A stretch of DNA of 64,000 bases, from the NCBI RefSeq assembly GCF_007997285.1, contig NZ_VORX01000002.1:310001-374000 (forward strand). Direction: 5' to 3'. The notes under the pieces are model-generated. The model saw only the letters and a list, made by a program, of their open reading frames with translations. It did not search any database and was not told the origin of the DNA. Positions 1 to 8,385 of the stretch are shown here, piece after piece. A program made the translations under genes and the position numbers. The DNA comes from Gelidibacter salicanalis (GTDB lineage: Bacteria > Bacteroidota > Bacteroidia > Flavobacteriales > Flavobacteriaceae). Position 1 is the stretch's first letter. Each line of letters opens with the position of its first letter.

Positions 1-1
1 T

Positions 2-460
2 ACAATTTTGCTCGTAGACAAAGGCGAAAAACAGGTGAGTAGCACCATAGGTCATAATTTAATGCACAACCATCCGTATGCGAAAAATCGTTTTCAGCAG
101 GCGCATGACAATATGGGTCAACTGAAAACTATTCTAGCCACTGGCGATTTAGATGGATTTATTGCCTTGGTAGAATCTGAAGCTTTAACCTTGCACGCGA
201 TGATGATGACCAGTATGCCATATTTTATTTTGATGAAACCCAACACCTTGGAGATTATCAATAGCATTTGGAATTTTAGACAAAAAACAGGTTTACATAT
301 CAGTTTTACGCTTGATGCAGGTGCAAATGTGCACGTGCTTTATCCTGAAAAGGAACGCCAAGAAATATTGCAATTTATTAAGAGTGAGTTAGTTGCATAT
401 TGTCAAAACGGGCATTATATTTGCGACCAAATTGGTTTTGGCGCCACCCAAAACCAATAA
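2..460 (+). CDS. mvaD: Mevalonate diphosphate decarboxylase, C-terminal part (5' end outside window)
   Basis: This is the C-terminal 152 codons of a GHMP-superfamily enzyme whose start lies left of the window. The family decarboxylates mevalonate 5-diphosphate to isopentenyl diphosphate, using ATP, in the cytosol. The recognisable signature is TLDAGANVHVLYP near the end, matching the family's DAGPNV segment, which carries the catalytic aspartate; here the usual proline is alanine. The frame is open to base 2. A mevalonate kinase gene follows 60 bases downstream on the same strand, which supports the pathway assignment. Confidence 0.88.
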   Translation, partial: TILLVDKGEKQVSSTIGHNLMHNHPYAKNRFQQAHDNMGQLKTILATGDLDGFIALVESEALTLHAMMMTSMPYFILMKPNTLEIINSIWNFRQKTGLHISFTLDAGANVHVLYPEKERQEILQFIKSELVAYCQNGHYICDQIGFGATQNQ

Positions 461-467
461 TAATGCT

Positions 468-475
468 TATATTTG
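468..475 (+). promoter_or_regulatory. Bacteroidota -7 box (TATATTTG) before mevalonate kinase
   Basis: TATATTTG matches the Bacteroidota TAnnTTTG element and lies 45 bases before the mevalonate kinase start, in the gap after mvaD. No TTTG sits at the ideal upstream spacing, so this is a -7 match only. It suggests the kinase can be transcribed separately from mvaD. Confidence 0.45.
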
Positions 476-520
476 CTTATAATTTACTGCAGCCCTAAAC
501 TGTAAACTGAAATTTTCAAT

Positions 521-1450
521 ATGAAAGGACCTCTATTTTACTCTAAAATTCTACTTTTTGGCGAATACGGTATCATCAAAGATTCCAAAGGTCTATCCAT
601 TCCATATAATTTCTATAACGGGGCGTTAAAAACGGATGGTCTTGAATCTGAAATTTCCCGAAAATCTAACGAGAATCTTAAGAAGTATGTAGCGTACTTA
701 AAAACGATTAGTCCTGAGCTAGTAACTTTTGACGTTGATACTTTAGAAAAAGACGTTGAGGCAGGCATGTACTTTGATTCTTCCATTCCTCAGGGCTATG
801 GCGTGGGGAGCAGTGGGGCATTAGTGGCGGCCATTTATGACCAATACGCGTTCGATAGAATTACGGTTCTTGAGAATTTAACCCGAGAAAAATTAATGAC
901 TTTAAAGTCGATTTTTTCTGAAATGGAATCGTTTTTCCACGGAAAATCTTCCGGATTAGATCCTTTAAACAGTTATTTGAGCATTCCTATTTTAATCAAC
1001 TCACAAGATCATATTGAGGCAGCTGGTATACCTTCACAAAAGAGTGATGGTAAAGGTGCCGTGTTCTTACTAGACAGTGGCATTATAGGCGAAACAGCGC
1101 CGATGGTTAGCATTTTCATGGAAAAAATGAAACAGGAAGGCTTCCGTAACATGCTTAAAAACCAATTTATAAAACATACGGATGCTTGTGTGGATGACTT
1201 TTTGAAAGGAGATTTCAAATCATTATTCGGTAACACTAAAAAACTATCAAAAGTGGCATTGAACCACTTCAAACCTATGATTCCTCAGCAATTCCATGCA
1301 CTGTGGAAAAACGGTCTGGACACCAATGATTACTATCTTAAATTATGTGGTTCCGGCGGCGGCGGGTATATCTTAGGATTTACTGAAGATATTGAAAAGG
1401 CGAAACAGTCCCTTAAAGATTACAAACTAGAGGTAGTTTATAATTTTTAA
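521..1450 (+). CDS. Mevalonate kinase (GHMP kinase)
   Basis: A 309-residue GHMP kinase predicted to phosphorylate mevalonate in the cytosolic mevalonate pathway. Visible motifs in order: an N-terminal substrate-binding strand KILLFGEYGIIKD (residues 9-21), the ATP-binding loop PQGYGVGSSGA (90-100), and the C-terminal glycine-rich loop CGSGGGGYILGF (about 276-287). HGKSSGLDPL resembles the segment holding the catalytic Asp in mevalonate kinases. It lies between mvaD and a UbiA prenyltransferase. A second, different GHMP kinase at 45064-45984 is the better candidate for the phosphomevalonate step. Confidence 0.85.
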   Translation: MKGPLFYSKILLFGEYGIIKDSKGLSIPYNFYNGALKTDGLESEISRKSNENLKKYVAYLKTISPELVTFDVDTLEKDVEAGMYFDSSIPQGYGVGSSGALVAAIYDQYAFDRITVLENLTREKLMTLKSIFSEMESFFHGKSSGLDPLNSYLSIPILINSQDHIEAAGIPSQKSDGKGAVFLLDSGIIGETAPMVSIFMEKMKQEGFRNMLKNQFIKHTDACVDDFLKGDFKSLFGNTKKLSKVALNHFKPMIPQQFHALWKNGLDTNDYYLKLCGSGGGGYILGFTEDIEKAKQSLKDYKLEVVYNF

Positions 1451-1523
1451 AATTCTGTTGATGGGCTCCCGAGCAACCTTTAGCGGTTTTTCTGTCTTAA
1501 TGCTTTAAACTTTCCTGTCTTTT

Positions 1524-2426
1524 ATGTTATCCAGAAAACAAAAACATGTCTTACTTAAGTTTTTCAGCATGTTTTCTGTTATTAGAGGCTACAACATTTT
1601 GGTGGTGGTCATTGCCCAATATTTGACTTCAATTTATATACTAGCGCATGATTTACCGTTGCGTGAGGTGGTATTCGATTTGAATTTGTTCATGTTGGTC
1701 CTCGCTTCAGCATCCACAATTGCCGCTGGATACATCATCAATAACTTTTATGATTCTGAAAAAGATTTAATCAACCGGCCTAACAAATCGATGTTGGACC
1801 GATTGGTCAGTCAGAACACCAAATTATCTTTTTATTTTGTTTTGAATTTCTTGGCGGTCGTCATGGCCAGTTACGTGTCGTTCAATACCGTGGTGTTCTT
1901 TTCCCTCTATATTTTCGGAATTTGGTTCTACTCGCACAAGCTGAAACGACTGCCTTTTATAGGAAATCTTACGTCGGCAATTTTGACTATAACGCCTTTT
2001 TTTGCTATTTTTATTTATTACAAGAATTTTGAGACGGTCATCTTTTTTCATGCGATGTTTCTGTTTTTAATCATTGCCATGCGGGAGTTGACCAAGGATT
2101 TAGAAAATATTAAAGGCGATTTGGCCTTGGGCTATCATACGATTCCAGTGAGTTACGGAGAGCCCGTTTCAAAAGTAATGTTGACAGTATTGGCGGTGGT
2201 CACGCTATTGCCAACCTTGCTGCTCATTGCTTATTTTGATATCGGTCAGATGAATTATTTCTTTTATTTGAGCACGCTTTTATTAGTGGTATTTGTAATG
2301 ATGTTATGGAAATCAAAAACGAAAACGCATTATCTTATTTTGCACAACATTCTAAAATTTATCATTGTTGCAGGGGTGTTTTGCATCGTTTTAATCAATG
2401 TAGACGTTGTCTTGAATAGGATTTGA
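1524..2426 (+). CDS. UbiA-family prenyltransferase
   Basis: A 300-residue polytopic membrane protein with about eight or nine hydrophobic segments. The two Asp-rich motifs of UbiA-type aromatic/lipid prenyltransferases are present: N73-x3-D77-x3-D81 (NNFYDSEKD) and a second one in KDLENIKGD (about residues 190-198). These bind the Mg-diphosphate of the prenyl donor. Flavobacterial relatives are usually labelled geranylgeranylglycerol-phosphate geranylgeranyltransferase-like. The acceptor cannot be read from the sequence; menaquinone or lipid prenylation are alternatives. Its place after two mevalonate genes fits an isoprenoid-consuming enzyme. Confidence 0.82.
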   Translation: MLSRKQKHVLLKFFSMFSVIRGYNILVVVIAQYLTSIYILAHDLPLREVVFDLNLFMLVLASASTIAAGYIINNFYDSEKDLINRPNKSMLDRLVSQNTKLSFYFVLNFLAVVMASYVSFNTVVFFSLYIFGIWFYSHKLKRLPFIGNLTSAILTITPFFAIFIYYKNFETVIFFHAMFLFLIIAMRELTKDLENIKGDLALGYHTIPVSYGEPVSKVMLTVLAVVTLLPTLLLIAYFDIGQMNYFFYLSTLLLVVFVMMLWKSKTKTHYLILHNILKFIIVAGVFCIVLINVDVVLNRI

Positions 2427-2469
2427 CGAAAATCGCCATTTCAAGCTCTAAAATAGTGATATAATAAAG

Positions 2470-2477
2470 TATCTTTG
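2470..2477 (+). promoter_or_regulatory. Bacteroidota -7 box (TATCTTTG) before the pseudouridine-synthase-like gene
   Basis: TATCTTTG matches TAnnTTTG 17 bases before the ATG at 2494, implying a very short leader. No good TTTG was found 19 bases upstream. Confidence 0.45.
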
Positions 2478-2493
2478 CCTAAAATTTTAAGTC

Positions 2494-3405
2494 ATGAGTA
2501 GACATCAAGGGAGTAGTGGAAAAGGAAAATCTTCAGGAAGAGGTCAGAGCAAAAGTGGTTCAACCGCTGCAGGAAGAGGAAGTGAAAGTCCTAAAAGCAA
2601 AAGTTATGCTAGAGGGAATGCTCCAGTGAAAAAGGATTCAAAAGATGTTGCAAAACCTTCTTTTGATAAAAAACCAGCGGCTAAAAAATCAAATCTAGAT
2701 GAAATCCGATTGAATAAATACATTGCCAATTCTGGCATTTGTTCACGTCGTGATGCAGATATGCATATTTCTACCGGAAACGTTACCGTTAACGGGAAGA
2801 TCGTTTCGGAAATGGGGTATAAAGTGAAATTAGAGGATGATGTGCGTTTTGATGGCGCCCGAATTAATCCAGAAAAGAAGGCTTACGTGTTGTTGAACAA
2901 GCCTAAAGGTTTCGCGACGACCACTAGTGAAGGCAAGGGTAGAACGGTTATGGATTTGGTAGCAAATGCTACCACGTCACGTATAAAGCCAATTGGCCGA
3001 TTGGGAAGAAACTCATTAGGTTTAATTTTATTTACCAACGATGATGTGTTGATGCAGAAATTCACCAACTCGAAAAAAGGTGTGCCTCGTGTGTTTCAAA
3101 TTGAATTGGACAAGAATTTAAAGTTTGAAGATTTAAAGAAAATCCAAGACGGATTAAATATTGAAGGTAAATTTGTCAGTGTTGAAGAGATCAGTTTTGT
3201 AGACGGTCAGTCCAAGAATTTTATTGGTTTGAAAATTAAAAACACGGGAAGTACTATTATTCGGTCAATTTTTGATCATTTAAACTATGAGATTGTTAAA
3301 TTGGACTGTGTGGCAATTGCAGGATTAACGAAGAAAGATATTCCTAGAGGCCATTGGAAACACCTTACGGAACAAGAAATAAACACCTTAAAGATGCTTC
3401 CGTAA
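2494..3405 (+). CDS. RluB/RsuA-like pseudouridine synthase homologue lacking the catalytic Asp
   Basis: A 303-residue protein with three parts: a low-complexity basic Ser/Gly/Lys tail (residues 1-67), an S4 RNA-binding domain (about 68-125, with RLNKYIANSGICSRRDAD), and an RsuA/RluB-type catalytic fold (from about 130, LNKPKGFATTTSEGKGR). The family converts uridine to pseudouridine in 23S rRNA using the Asp of GRLDxxTxGLLLLTND. Here the motif reads GRLGRNSLGLILFTND, so residue 171 is Gly (codon GGA at 3004). The usual RQVRRMF stretch is also degraded (GSTIIRSIFDHL). RNA binding is probably kept, but pseudouridylation by the standard mechanism is unlikely. It may act as a ribosome-assembly or RNA-binding factor. 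Confidence 0.8.
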   Translation: MSRHQGSSGKGKSSGRGQSKSGSTAAGRGSESPKSKSYARGNAPVKKDSKDVAKPSFDKKPAAKKSNLDEIRLNKYIANSGICSRRDADMHISTGNVTVNGKIVSEMGYKVKLEDDVRFDGARINPEKKAYVLLNKPKGFATTTSEGKGRTVMDLVANATTSRIKPIGRLGRNSLGLILFTNDDVLMQKFTNSKKGVPRVFQIELDKNLKFEDLKKIQDGLNIEGKFVSVEEISFVDGQSKNFIGLKIKNTGSTIIRSIFDHLNYEIVKLDCVAIAGLTKKDIPRGHWKHLTEQEINTLKMLP

Positions 3406-3466
3406 TTAACGAAGATCTTATAAGAGCTTTAGATAAATTTGGGGAAATCAAAATAGAACGATAAAA

Positions 3467-3498
3467 GGCTTAAATACAATATTTTAAGCCATTTTTTT
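3467..3498 (+). terminator. Rho-independent terminator after the pseudouridine-synthase-like gene
   Basis: GGCTTAAA (3467-3474) pairs with TTTAAGCC (3483-3490) across a short loop and is followed by seven T residues (3492-3498). Confidence 0.7.
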
Positions 3499-3851
3499 AT
3501 GCAATAAACTGTGGCGGTTTTGGAACTTCAGTAATGAGGTCATATTTTTATCTTTTGCATCTTGTTTTTCTGATTTTTTATAGTTCTTTTGCACTTCATT
3601 TACTGAATCCTTGAATCGTGTTTTTACGTTTGGGCTTTTGGGATTTAAGAAGTCAATTTCAAAAGCAACTTATAAGATAAGTCACCAGATTTTAAAGCTT
3701 ACTTCTAATTATAAACTAGCACACAGAAAGCACCTCGTTTTTGTGAGCATGCCTTCGCATGAACAGATTCAGGTTTGAATATCATTATTTATCAGGAATT
3801 TATTACTCTAATTGATTTTTTTTTCAGAATTTTAAAACTTAATAATTTATA
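3499..3851. other. Intergenic region without recognised gene
   Basis: About 350 bases between a terminator and the arginine decarboxylase gene. It is AT-rich with scattered short ORFs that show no coding character. No clear TAnnTTTG box, hairpin or RNA gene was found, so the promoter of the polyamine operon presumably lies here but was not identified. Confidence 0.5.
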
Positions 3852-5273
3852 ATGAATACAAAATATATTGATCTCATCAATCAAACATTTTATTTCCCAC
3901 AAGATGAATTCAAACTGGAGGATAAAACCCTTCAATTCCATGATATTGATTTAATGAAGTTGGTAGAAGATTATGGGACACCTTTAAAGTTTACCTATTT
4001 ACCTCAAATATCAAATAATATAGGACGTGCCAAAACCTGGTTTAACAAAGCCATTAAAAAGCACAAATACAAGGGAAAATACCACTATTGCTATTGTACC
4101 AAAAGTTCTCATTTTAAGCATGTTTTAAATGAAGCTTTAAAAAATGACATCCATATTGAAACCTCTTCAGCATTTGATATCGATATTGTTGAAAAACTTA
4201 AGGAAGAAGGCAAGATTACGGATAAAACTTATGTGATCAGCAACGGCTTCAAAAGGGCACAATACGTGACCAATATTGCGCGATTGATCAACAGCGGCCA
4301 TAAAAACTGTATTCCAATCATTGACAATTACGAAGAAATTGATTTGCTGTCTCAGGAGATTAAAGGCAAATTCAACATCGGGATTCGGATTGCATCAGAA
4401 GAGGAGCCAAAATTTGAGTTTTATACTTCTCGTTTAGGGATTGGTTATAAAAACATTTTGCCTTTCTACAGAAATCAAATCAAGGAAAATAAAAAGGTAA
4501 AGTTGAAAATGCTACACTTTTTTATCAACACCGGAATTCGCGATAATGCCTATTACTGGAACGAACTTTCTAAATGTTTAAAAGTATACACCAGTTTAAA
4601 ACGCATCTGTCCATCATTGGATAGTTTGAATATTGGTGGCGGCTTTCCAATAAAAAATTCGTTGGCATTCGATTTTGACTATGAGTATATGGTGGATGAA
4701 ATCGTTAACCAAATTCAATTGTTCTGTGAGCAAGAAGAAGTAGACGTGCCAAACATCTTTACAGAATTTGGAAGTTTTACAGTTGGCGAGAGCGGCGGTG
4801 CTATTTACGAAGTATTGTACCAAAAACAGCAAAATGACAAGGAGAAATGGAACATGATCAATTCGTCGTTCATTACTACCCTTCCTGATACTTGGGCTAT
4901 TAACAAACGTTTTGTAATGTTGCCAATTAACCGTTGGAACGACAGTTACGAGCGTGTGTTGCTAGGTGGTTTAACTTGTGATAGTGATGATTATTACAAT
5001 AGTGAGCAGCATATGAATGCGATATACCTACCTAAGTATAATAAGGATAAACCTTTGTATCTTGGCTTTTTTAATACGGGAGCGTATCAAGAAACAATTG
5101 GTGGATTTGGCGGCTTGCAACACTGTTTGATTCCATCACCAAAACACCTTCTGATCGATAAAGATGAAGACGGTAATTTTACTACTAAAATTTTTAGTGA
5201 ACAACAAAAGAGTGAAGACTTATTAAAAATTTTAGGTTACAACGACACGGATGAGAGCACAGCTACTCAATAA
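3852..5273 (+). CDS. speA: Biosynthetic arginine decarboxylase (alanine-racemase fold, PLP)
   Basis: A 473-residue fold-type III PLP decarboxylase, much shorter than the roughly 650-residue SpeA of E. coli and of the size seen in other Bacteroidota. The PLP lysine is K84 in YCTKSSHF, near the start of the TIM barrel. NIGGGFPIKN is the glycine-rich phosphate-binding loop. C376 in GGLTCDSDDYY is the C-terminal catalytic cysteine typical of the family. Predicted to decarboxylate arginine to agmatine. The agmatinase gene directly downstream supports arginine over diaminopimelate or lysine as substrate. It heads a four-gene polyamine operon. Confidence 0.85.
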   Translation: MNTKYIDLINQTFYFPQDEFKLEDKTLQFHDIDLMKLVEDYGTPLKFTYLPQISNNIGRAKTWFNKAIKKHKYKGKYHYCYCTKSSHFKHVLNEALKNDIHIETSSAFDIDIVEKLKEEGKITDKTYVISNGFKRAQYVTNIARLINSGHKNCIPIIDNYEEIDLLSQEIKGKFNIGIRIASEEEPKFEFYTSRLGIGYKNILPFYRNQIKENKKVKLKMLHFFINTGIRDNAYYWNELSKCLKVYTSLKRICPSLDSLNIGGGFPIKNSLAFDFDYEYMVDEIVNQIQLFCEQEEVDVPNIFTEFGSFTVGESGGAIYEVLYQKQQNDKEKWNMINSSFITTLPDTWAINKRFVMLPINRWNDSYERVLLGGLTCDSDDYYNSEQHMNAIYLPKYNKDKPLYLGFFNTGAYQETIGGFGGLQHCLIPSPKHLLIDKDEDGNFTTKIFSEQQKSEDLLKILGYNDTDESTATQ

Positions 5274-5328
5274 AATCAATATATTTAAACACCAATTGCA
5301 TTTACTTTAAAATAATAATTATTACACA

Positions 5329-6273
5329 ATGAACAGTAATATAACGTATGCGGGAATACCTGAGGAATATTCCAAATTAGACAATGCCAAAATCGTATTG
5401 ATTCCTGTGCCTTATGATGGTACAAGTACTTGGCAAAAAGGTGCTGACCAAGGTCCGAAAGCTTTTCTTGATGCTTCTGAAAACATGGAGCTTTATGATA
5501 TTGAGACAGAGACTGAGGTTTACAAACAAGGTATTTATCTTGCAGATGCCGTTACGGAGAATTCATCACCAGAAAAAATGGTTGATGCCGTACACCAAAC
5601 TGTCAAGAAATACATTACTCGCAATAAATTTGTAACCGCTTTTGGTGGCGAGCATTCCATCTCTATCGGAACCATTCGTGCTTTTAACGAGTGTTTTGAT
5701 AACTTGACCGTGCTTCAAATTGATGCACACGCTGATTTGCGTAAAGAGTATCAAGGTTCAAAATGTAATCATGCTTGTGCCGTGTACGAAGCTAGTCAAA
5801 CTACCAATCTGATTCAAGTAGGCATCAGAAGTATGGATGTTATTGAAACTACAGTAATGGATAAAGACAAAACGTATTTTGCCCATGATATGGTCAACGA
5901 TGAGTTTTGGATGGACAGCGCGGTAGACCAAATGACGGAAAACGTTTTTATTACTATTGATTTGGATGCTTTTGATCCGTCAATTATGCCATCAACAGGA
6001 ACGCCGGAACCAGGTGGACTGCTTTGGTATGAAACCTTAGACTTTTTAAGAAAAGTTTTTGCAGAGAAAAACGTGGTAGGATTTGATATTGTTGAGCTTT
6101 GCCCAGATCCAGAAGAAAAATCGTCAGATTTTCTTGCCGCTAAATTATATTACAAAATGTTATGCTATAAATTCTTGGACGATAATGTAGAAGATGGGTA
6201 CGAGAGTACTTTTAACGAATCAGCTTCAAGTACAAACAAAATTTCTAAATTTGATAATGATGAAGACAACTAA
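5329..6273 (+). CDS. speB: Agmatinase / ureohydrolase
   Basis: A 314-residue arginase-family manganese hydrolase. All metal-ligand motifs are present: GGEHS (H109), DAHAD (D132, H134, D136) and DLDAFDP (D211, D213). The length is normal for the family, with a short acidic tail. It most likely splits agmatine, made by the upstream decarboxylase, into putrescine and urea. The 3' end overlaps the start of the deoxyhypusine-synthase-like gene, indicating translational coupling. Arginase or another guanidino-hydrolase activity cannot be excluded from sequence alone. Confidence 0.87.
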   Translation: MNSNITYAGIPEEYSKLDNAKIVLIPVPYDGTSTWQKGADQGPKAFLDASENMELYDIETETEVYKQGIYLADAVTENSSPEKMVDAVHQTVKKYITRNKFVTAFGGEHSISIGTIRAFNECFDNLTVLQIDAHADLRKEYQGSKCNHACAVYEASQTTNLIQVGIRSMDVIETTVMDKDKTYFAHDMVNDEFWMDSAVDQMTENVFITIDLDAFDPSIMPSTGTPEPGGLLWYETLDFLRKVFAEKNVVGFDIVELCPDPEEKSSDFLAAKLYYKMLCYKFLDDNVEDGYESTFNESASSTNKISKFDNDEDN

Positions 6274-7240
6274 TAAAGGACATATTTCTAATTTTATTGA
6301 GAAATATTATTTACATTTTAACGCTGCGGCGTTGGTAGATGCTGCTAAAGGCTACGAAGCTCAATTAGAGAAAGGCTCAAAGATGTTAGTGTCTTTGGCT
6401 GGTGCGATGAGTACGGCGGAAATAGGTAAAATTTTTGCTGAAATGATCCGTCAGGACAAAGTTCAGATTATTTCCTGTACAGGTGCCAACCTAGAGGAAG
6501 ATATCATGAACTTGGTGGCACACTCACACTACAAACGTGTGCCTAATTACCGCGATTTGACGCCTCAAGAGGAGTGGGATCTGATGGAAAAAGGACTGAA
6601 CCGTGTTACTGACACCTGTATTCCTGAAGAAGAAGCGTTTAGACGTTTACAGGAGCATATCTTTAAAATTTGGAAAGATGCTGAAGAGAAAGGTGAACGT
6701 TATTTACCGCATGAGTATATGTACAAAATGCTTTTGAGCGGAGTGCTTGAACAGTATTACGAGATTGACCTTAAAGATTCTTGGATGTATGCCGCGGCAG
6801 AGAAAAATTTACCTATAATTGTTCCAGGTTGGGAAGACAGTACAATGGGTAATATTTTTGCCAGCTACGTGCTTAAAGGAGAGTTGAAGGCAAGTACAAT
6901 GAAATCTGGAATAGAGTACATGACCTTCTTGGCCGATTGGTATACCGAGAATTCTAAGGACGGCATTGGTTTCTTCCAAATTGGTGGTGGTATTGCGGGA
7001 GATTTCCCAATATGTGTCGTACCAATGTTATATCAAGATATGGAACGTACAGATACACCATTCTGGAGTTATTTCTGTCAAATCAGTGATTCTACAACAA
7101 GTTATGGCTCGTATTCAGGAGCTGTTCCTAATGAAAAGATTACTTGGGGAAAATTAGATGTAGACACCCCAAAATTTATTATTGAAAGTGATGCTACAAT
7201 TGTTGCACCGCTTATATTTGCCTACCTATTAGACATGTAA
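6260..7240 (+). CDS. Deoxyhypusine-synthase-like enzyme (possible homospermidine synthase)
   Basis: A 326-residue homologue of deoxyhypusine synthase, an NAD-dependent aminobutyl transferase. The start is set at the ATG at 6260 (6257 is also possible), overlapping speB by 14 bases; the open frame upstream to 6194 lies inside speB and is not used. The catalytic lysine is conserved as K298 in ITWGKLDVD. The His-His pair that follows GGG in eukaryotic enzymes (GGGLPKHH), which contacts spermidine, is replaced by GGGIAGDFP. With arginine decarboxylase and agmatinase directly upstream, it probably moves an aminobutyl group onto putrescine to give homospermidine, not onto an eIF5A-type protein. That product is inferred. 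Confidence 0.8.
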   Translation: MKTTNKGHISNFIEKYYLHFNAAALVDAAKGYEAQLEKGSKMLVSLAGAMSTAEIGKIFAEMIRQDKVQIISCTGANLEEDIMNLVAHSHYKRVPNYRDLTPQEEWDLMEKGLNRVTDTCIPEEEAFRRLQEHIFKIWKDAEEKGERYLPHEYMYKMLLSGVLEQYYEIDLKDSWMYAAAEKNLPIIVPGWEDSTMGNIFASYVLKGELKASTMKSGIEYMTFLADWYTENSKDGIGFFQIGGGIAGDFPICVVPMLYQDMERTDTPFWSYFCQISDSTTSYGSYSGAVPNEKITWGKLDVDTPKFIIESDATIVAPLIFAYLLDM

Positions 7241-7242
7241 TT

Positions 7243-7581
7243 ATGAGTAACAAAAGAGACAATCTAAAACGCGTAATCGTCGACTTTAAAAAATTGACAC
7301 CTGAAATCCTCTCGTTATTGGTTGAAAAATATCCTGACGGTTATGATGATGACAATATCATTACCTTCAGGAATGCCAATAATGAAATTGTGGAAGCTGT
7401 TGAAGTGACGACCAAAGACACCAAGTATTTAGTGAAGGTCAGCACGAAACTTCAGGTGACTATGGAGAATTATGACGAAGATGACTATGAAGATTTTGAA
7501 GGCGATGATCCGGATGCAGTTGTAGACCCTGAGTTGGGCGAAGACGATCCTGAAGTTGAGTTAGACGAAGACATAGATTAG
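7243..7581 (+). CDS. Small acidic protein at end of polyamine operon, function unknown
   Basis: A 112-residue protein starting two bases after the stop of the deoxyhypusine-synthase-like gene, so almost certainly in the same transcript. Residues 1-75 look like a compact alpha/beta domain (VIVDFKKLTPEILSLL, then alternating strands). Residues 76-112 are a very acidic tail of Asp and Glu with prolines. There is no signal peptide or membrane segment. Similar short flavobacterial proteins are sometimes mislabelled DNA primase; no primase motif is visible. A regulatory or partner role for the polyamine enzymes is possible but unsupported beyond position. Confidence 0.75.
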   Translation: MSNKRDNLKRVIVDFKKLTPEILSLLVEKYPDGYDDDNIITFRNANNEIVEAVEVTTKDTKYLVKVSTKLQVTMENYDEDDYEDFEGDDPDAVVDPELGEDDPEVELDEDID

Positions 7582-7590
7582 TCGATATTA

Positions 7591-7627
7591 ATGGGGATGC
7601 TGCCAATGACATTGGCACTATCCCCAA
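7591..7627 (+). other. Imperfect hairpin after the polyamine operon
   Basis: GGGGAT (7593-7598) pairs with ATCCCC (7620-7625), and TGCCAA (7601-7606) with TTGGCA (7612-7617), separated by a small internal mismatch. It has no T tract, so it could protect the mRNA 3' end or carry a regulatory site ahead of the terminator at 7641. Confidence 0.4.
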
Positions 7628-7640
7628 TACAATCACATAA

Positions 7641-7671
7641 AAAAAGTTGCCTATACATGGGCAACTTTTTT
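7641..7671. terminator. Bidirectional-type terminator after polyamine operon
   Basis: An 11-base stem, AAAAAGTTGCC (7641-7651) with GGCAACTTTTT (7660-7670), around a short loop, with a T tract on the plus strand. Confidence 0.8.
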
Positions 7672-7849
7672 GGTTTGAGAGGTTAAATTGCCCTTCAAAT
7701 AAAAATAAGTTACGCCTAATTTTGCATTCATAAATAATGTAACTTTAACAAGCCAGCCAGTATTGAACTTCCTAGAAAACTGTTTTAAAAGTGGCTAATA
7801 ATTATAGTGCATAGCAAGGTTAATTAATGGAGGACTAAATACGCTTCTT

Positions 7850-8263
7850 ATGGCAACACAATTTCATTTAGCTTTACCATGTATCAATATTCATAATACC
7901 AAGATGTTTTATAAGGACACGCTTGGTGCTGAAATTGGACGCTCAGACGTTAAATGGGCAGATGTCAATCTATTTTCACATCAGATTACCTTTACGGAGT
8001 GTGGGCCTTTTAAATTTGACTGTAAGAGTTATAATTTTAATGGTGCTATTTTACCGTCATTTCATTTTGGAGTCATTTTATCGACCGATGAATGGCGCAG
8101 GATGCTAGGAAGTATTACAGCCCAAAAGATCCCTATAACTTCCAACGTGAAGTTTTTGGAACATAAGGTGGGCGCGCACGATTCGTTTTTTGTCCAAGAC
8201 CCCAATGCCTATACTGTAGAGTTTAAATGTTTTCACAAATCTTCAGAAGTTTTTAAATCGTAA
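7850..8263 (+). CDS. VOC-family (glyoxalase-like) protein
   Basis: A 137-residue protein of the vicinal-oxygen-chelate superfamily. The two beta-alpha-beta-beta modules are visible: residues 1-60 begin FHLALPCINIHNTKMFYKDT, and residues 65-130 end with SFFVQDPNAYTVEFKCF, the typical last strand containing the glutamate metal ligand. Family members bind a divalent metal and act on small molecules (glyoxalase, dioxygenase, antibiotic binding); the substrate here is unknown. A purine-rich stretch (GGAGGA, 7829-7834) precedes the ATG. It is transcribed alone. Confidence 0.8.
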   Translation: MATQFHLALPCINIHNTKMFYKDTLGAEIGRSDVKWADVNLFSHQITFTECGPFKFDCKSYNFNGAILPSFHFGVILSTDEWRRMLGSITAQKIPITSNVKFLEHKVGAHDSFFVQDPNAYTVEFKCFHKSSEVFKS

Positions 8264-8385
8264 TATATTCATTAGCAGTTAACGCCCACGTGTAGACCTC
8301 ATCAAATGGGGTTGCTAAAAGCATCGGACTTGTTGTGGTTAAAATCCGAAACTCAATTAAGCTTTTTACTAAACTAAAAATCACT

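Noticed and set aside
521-1450. Assigning the first GHMP kinase as a duplicate of the GYDIA kinase at 45064
   Set aside because: Motifs differ (GVGSSG and CGSGGGG in one, GLGTSS and GGSGYDIA in the other), so they catalyse different steps.
6194-6259. Longer N-terminus for the deoxyhypusine-synthase-like protein
   Set aside because: The extra codons lie in the 3' end of speB and have no family similarity; ATGs at 6257 and 6260 fit the family start.
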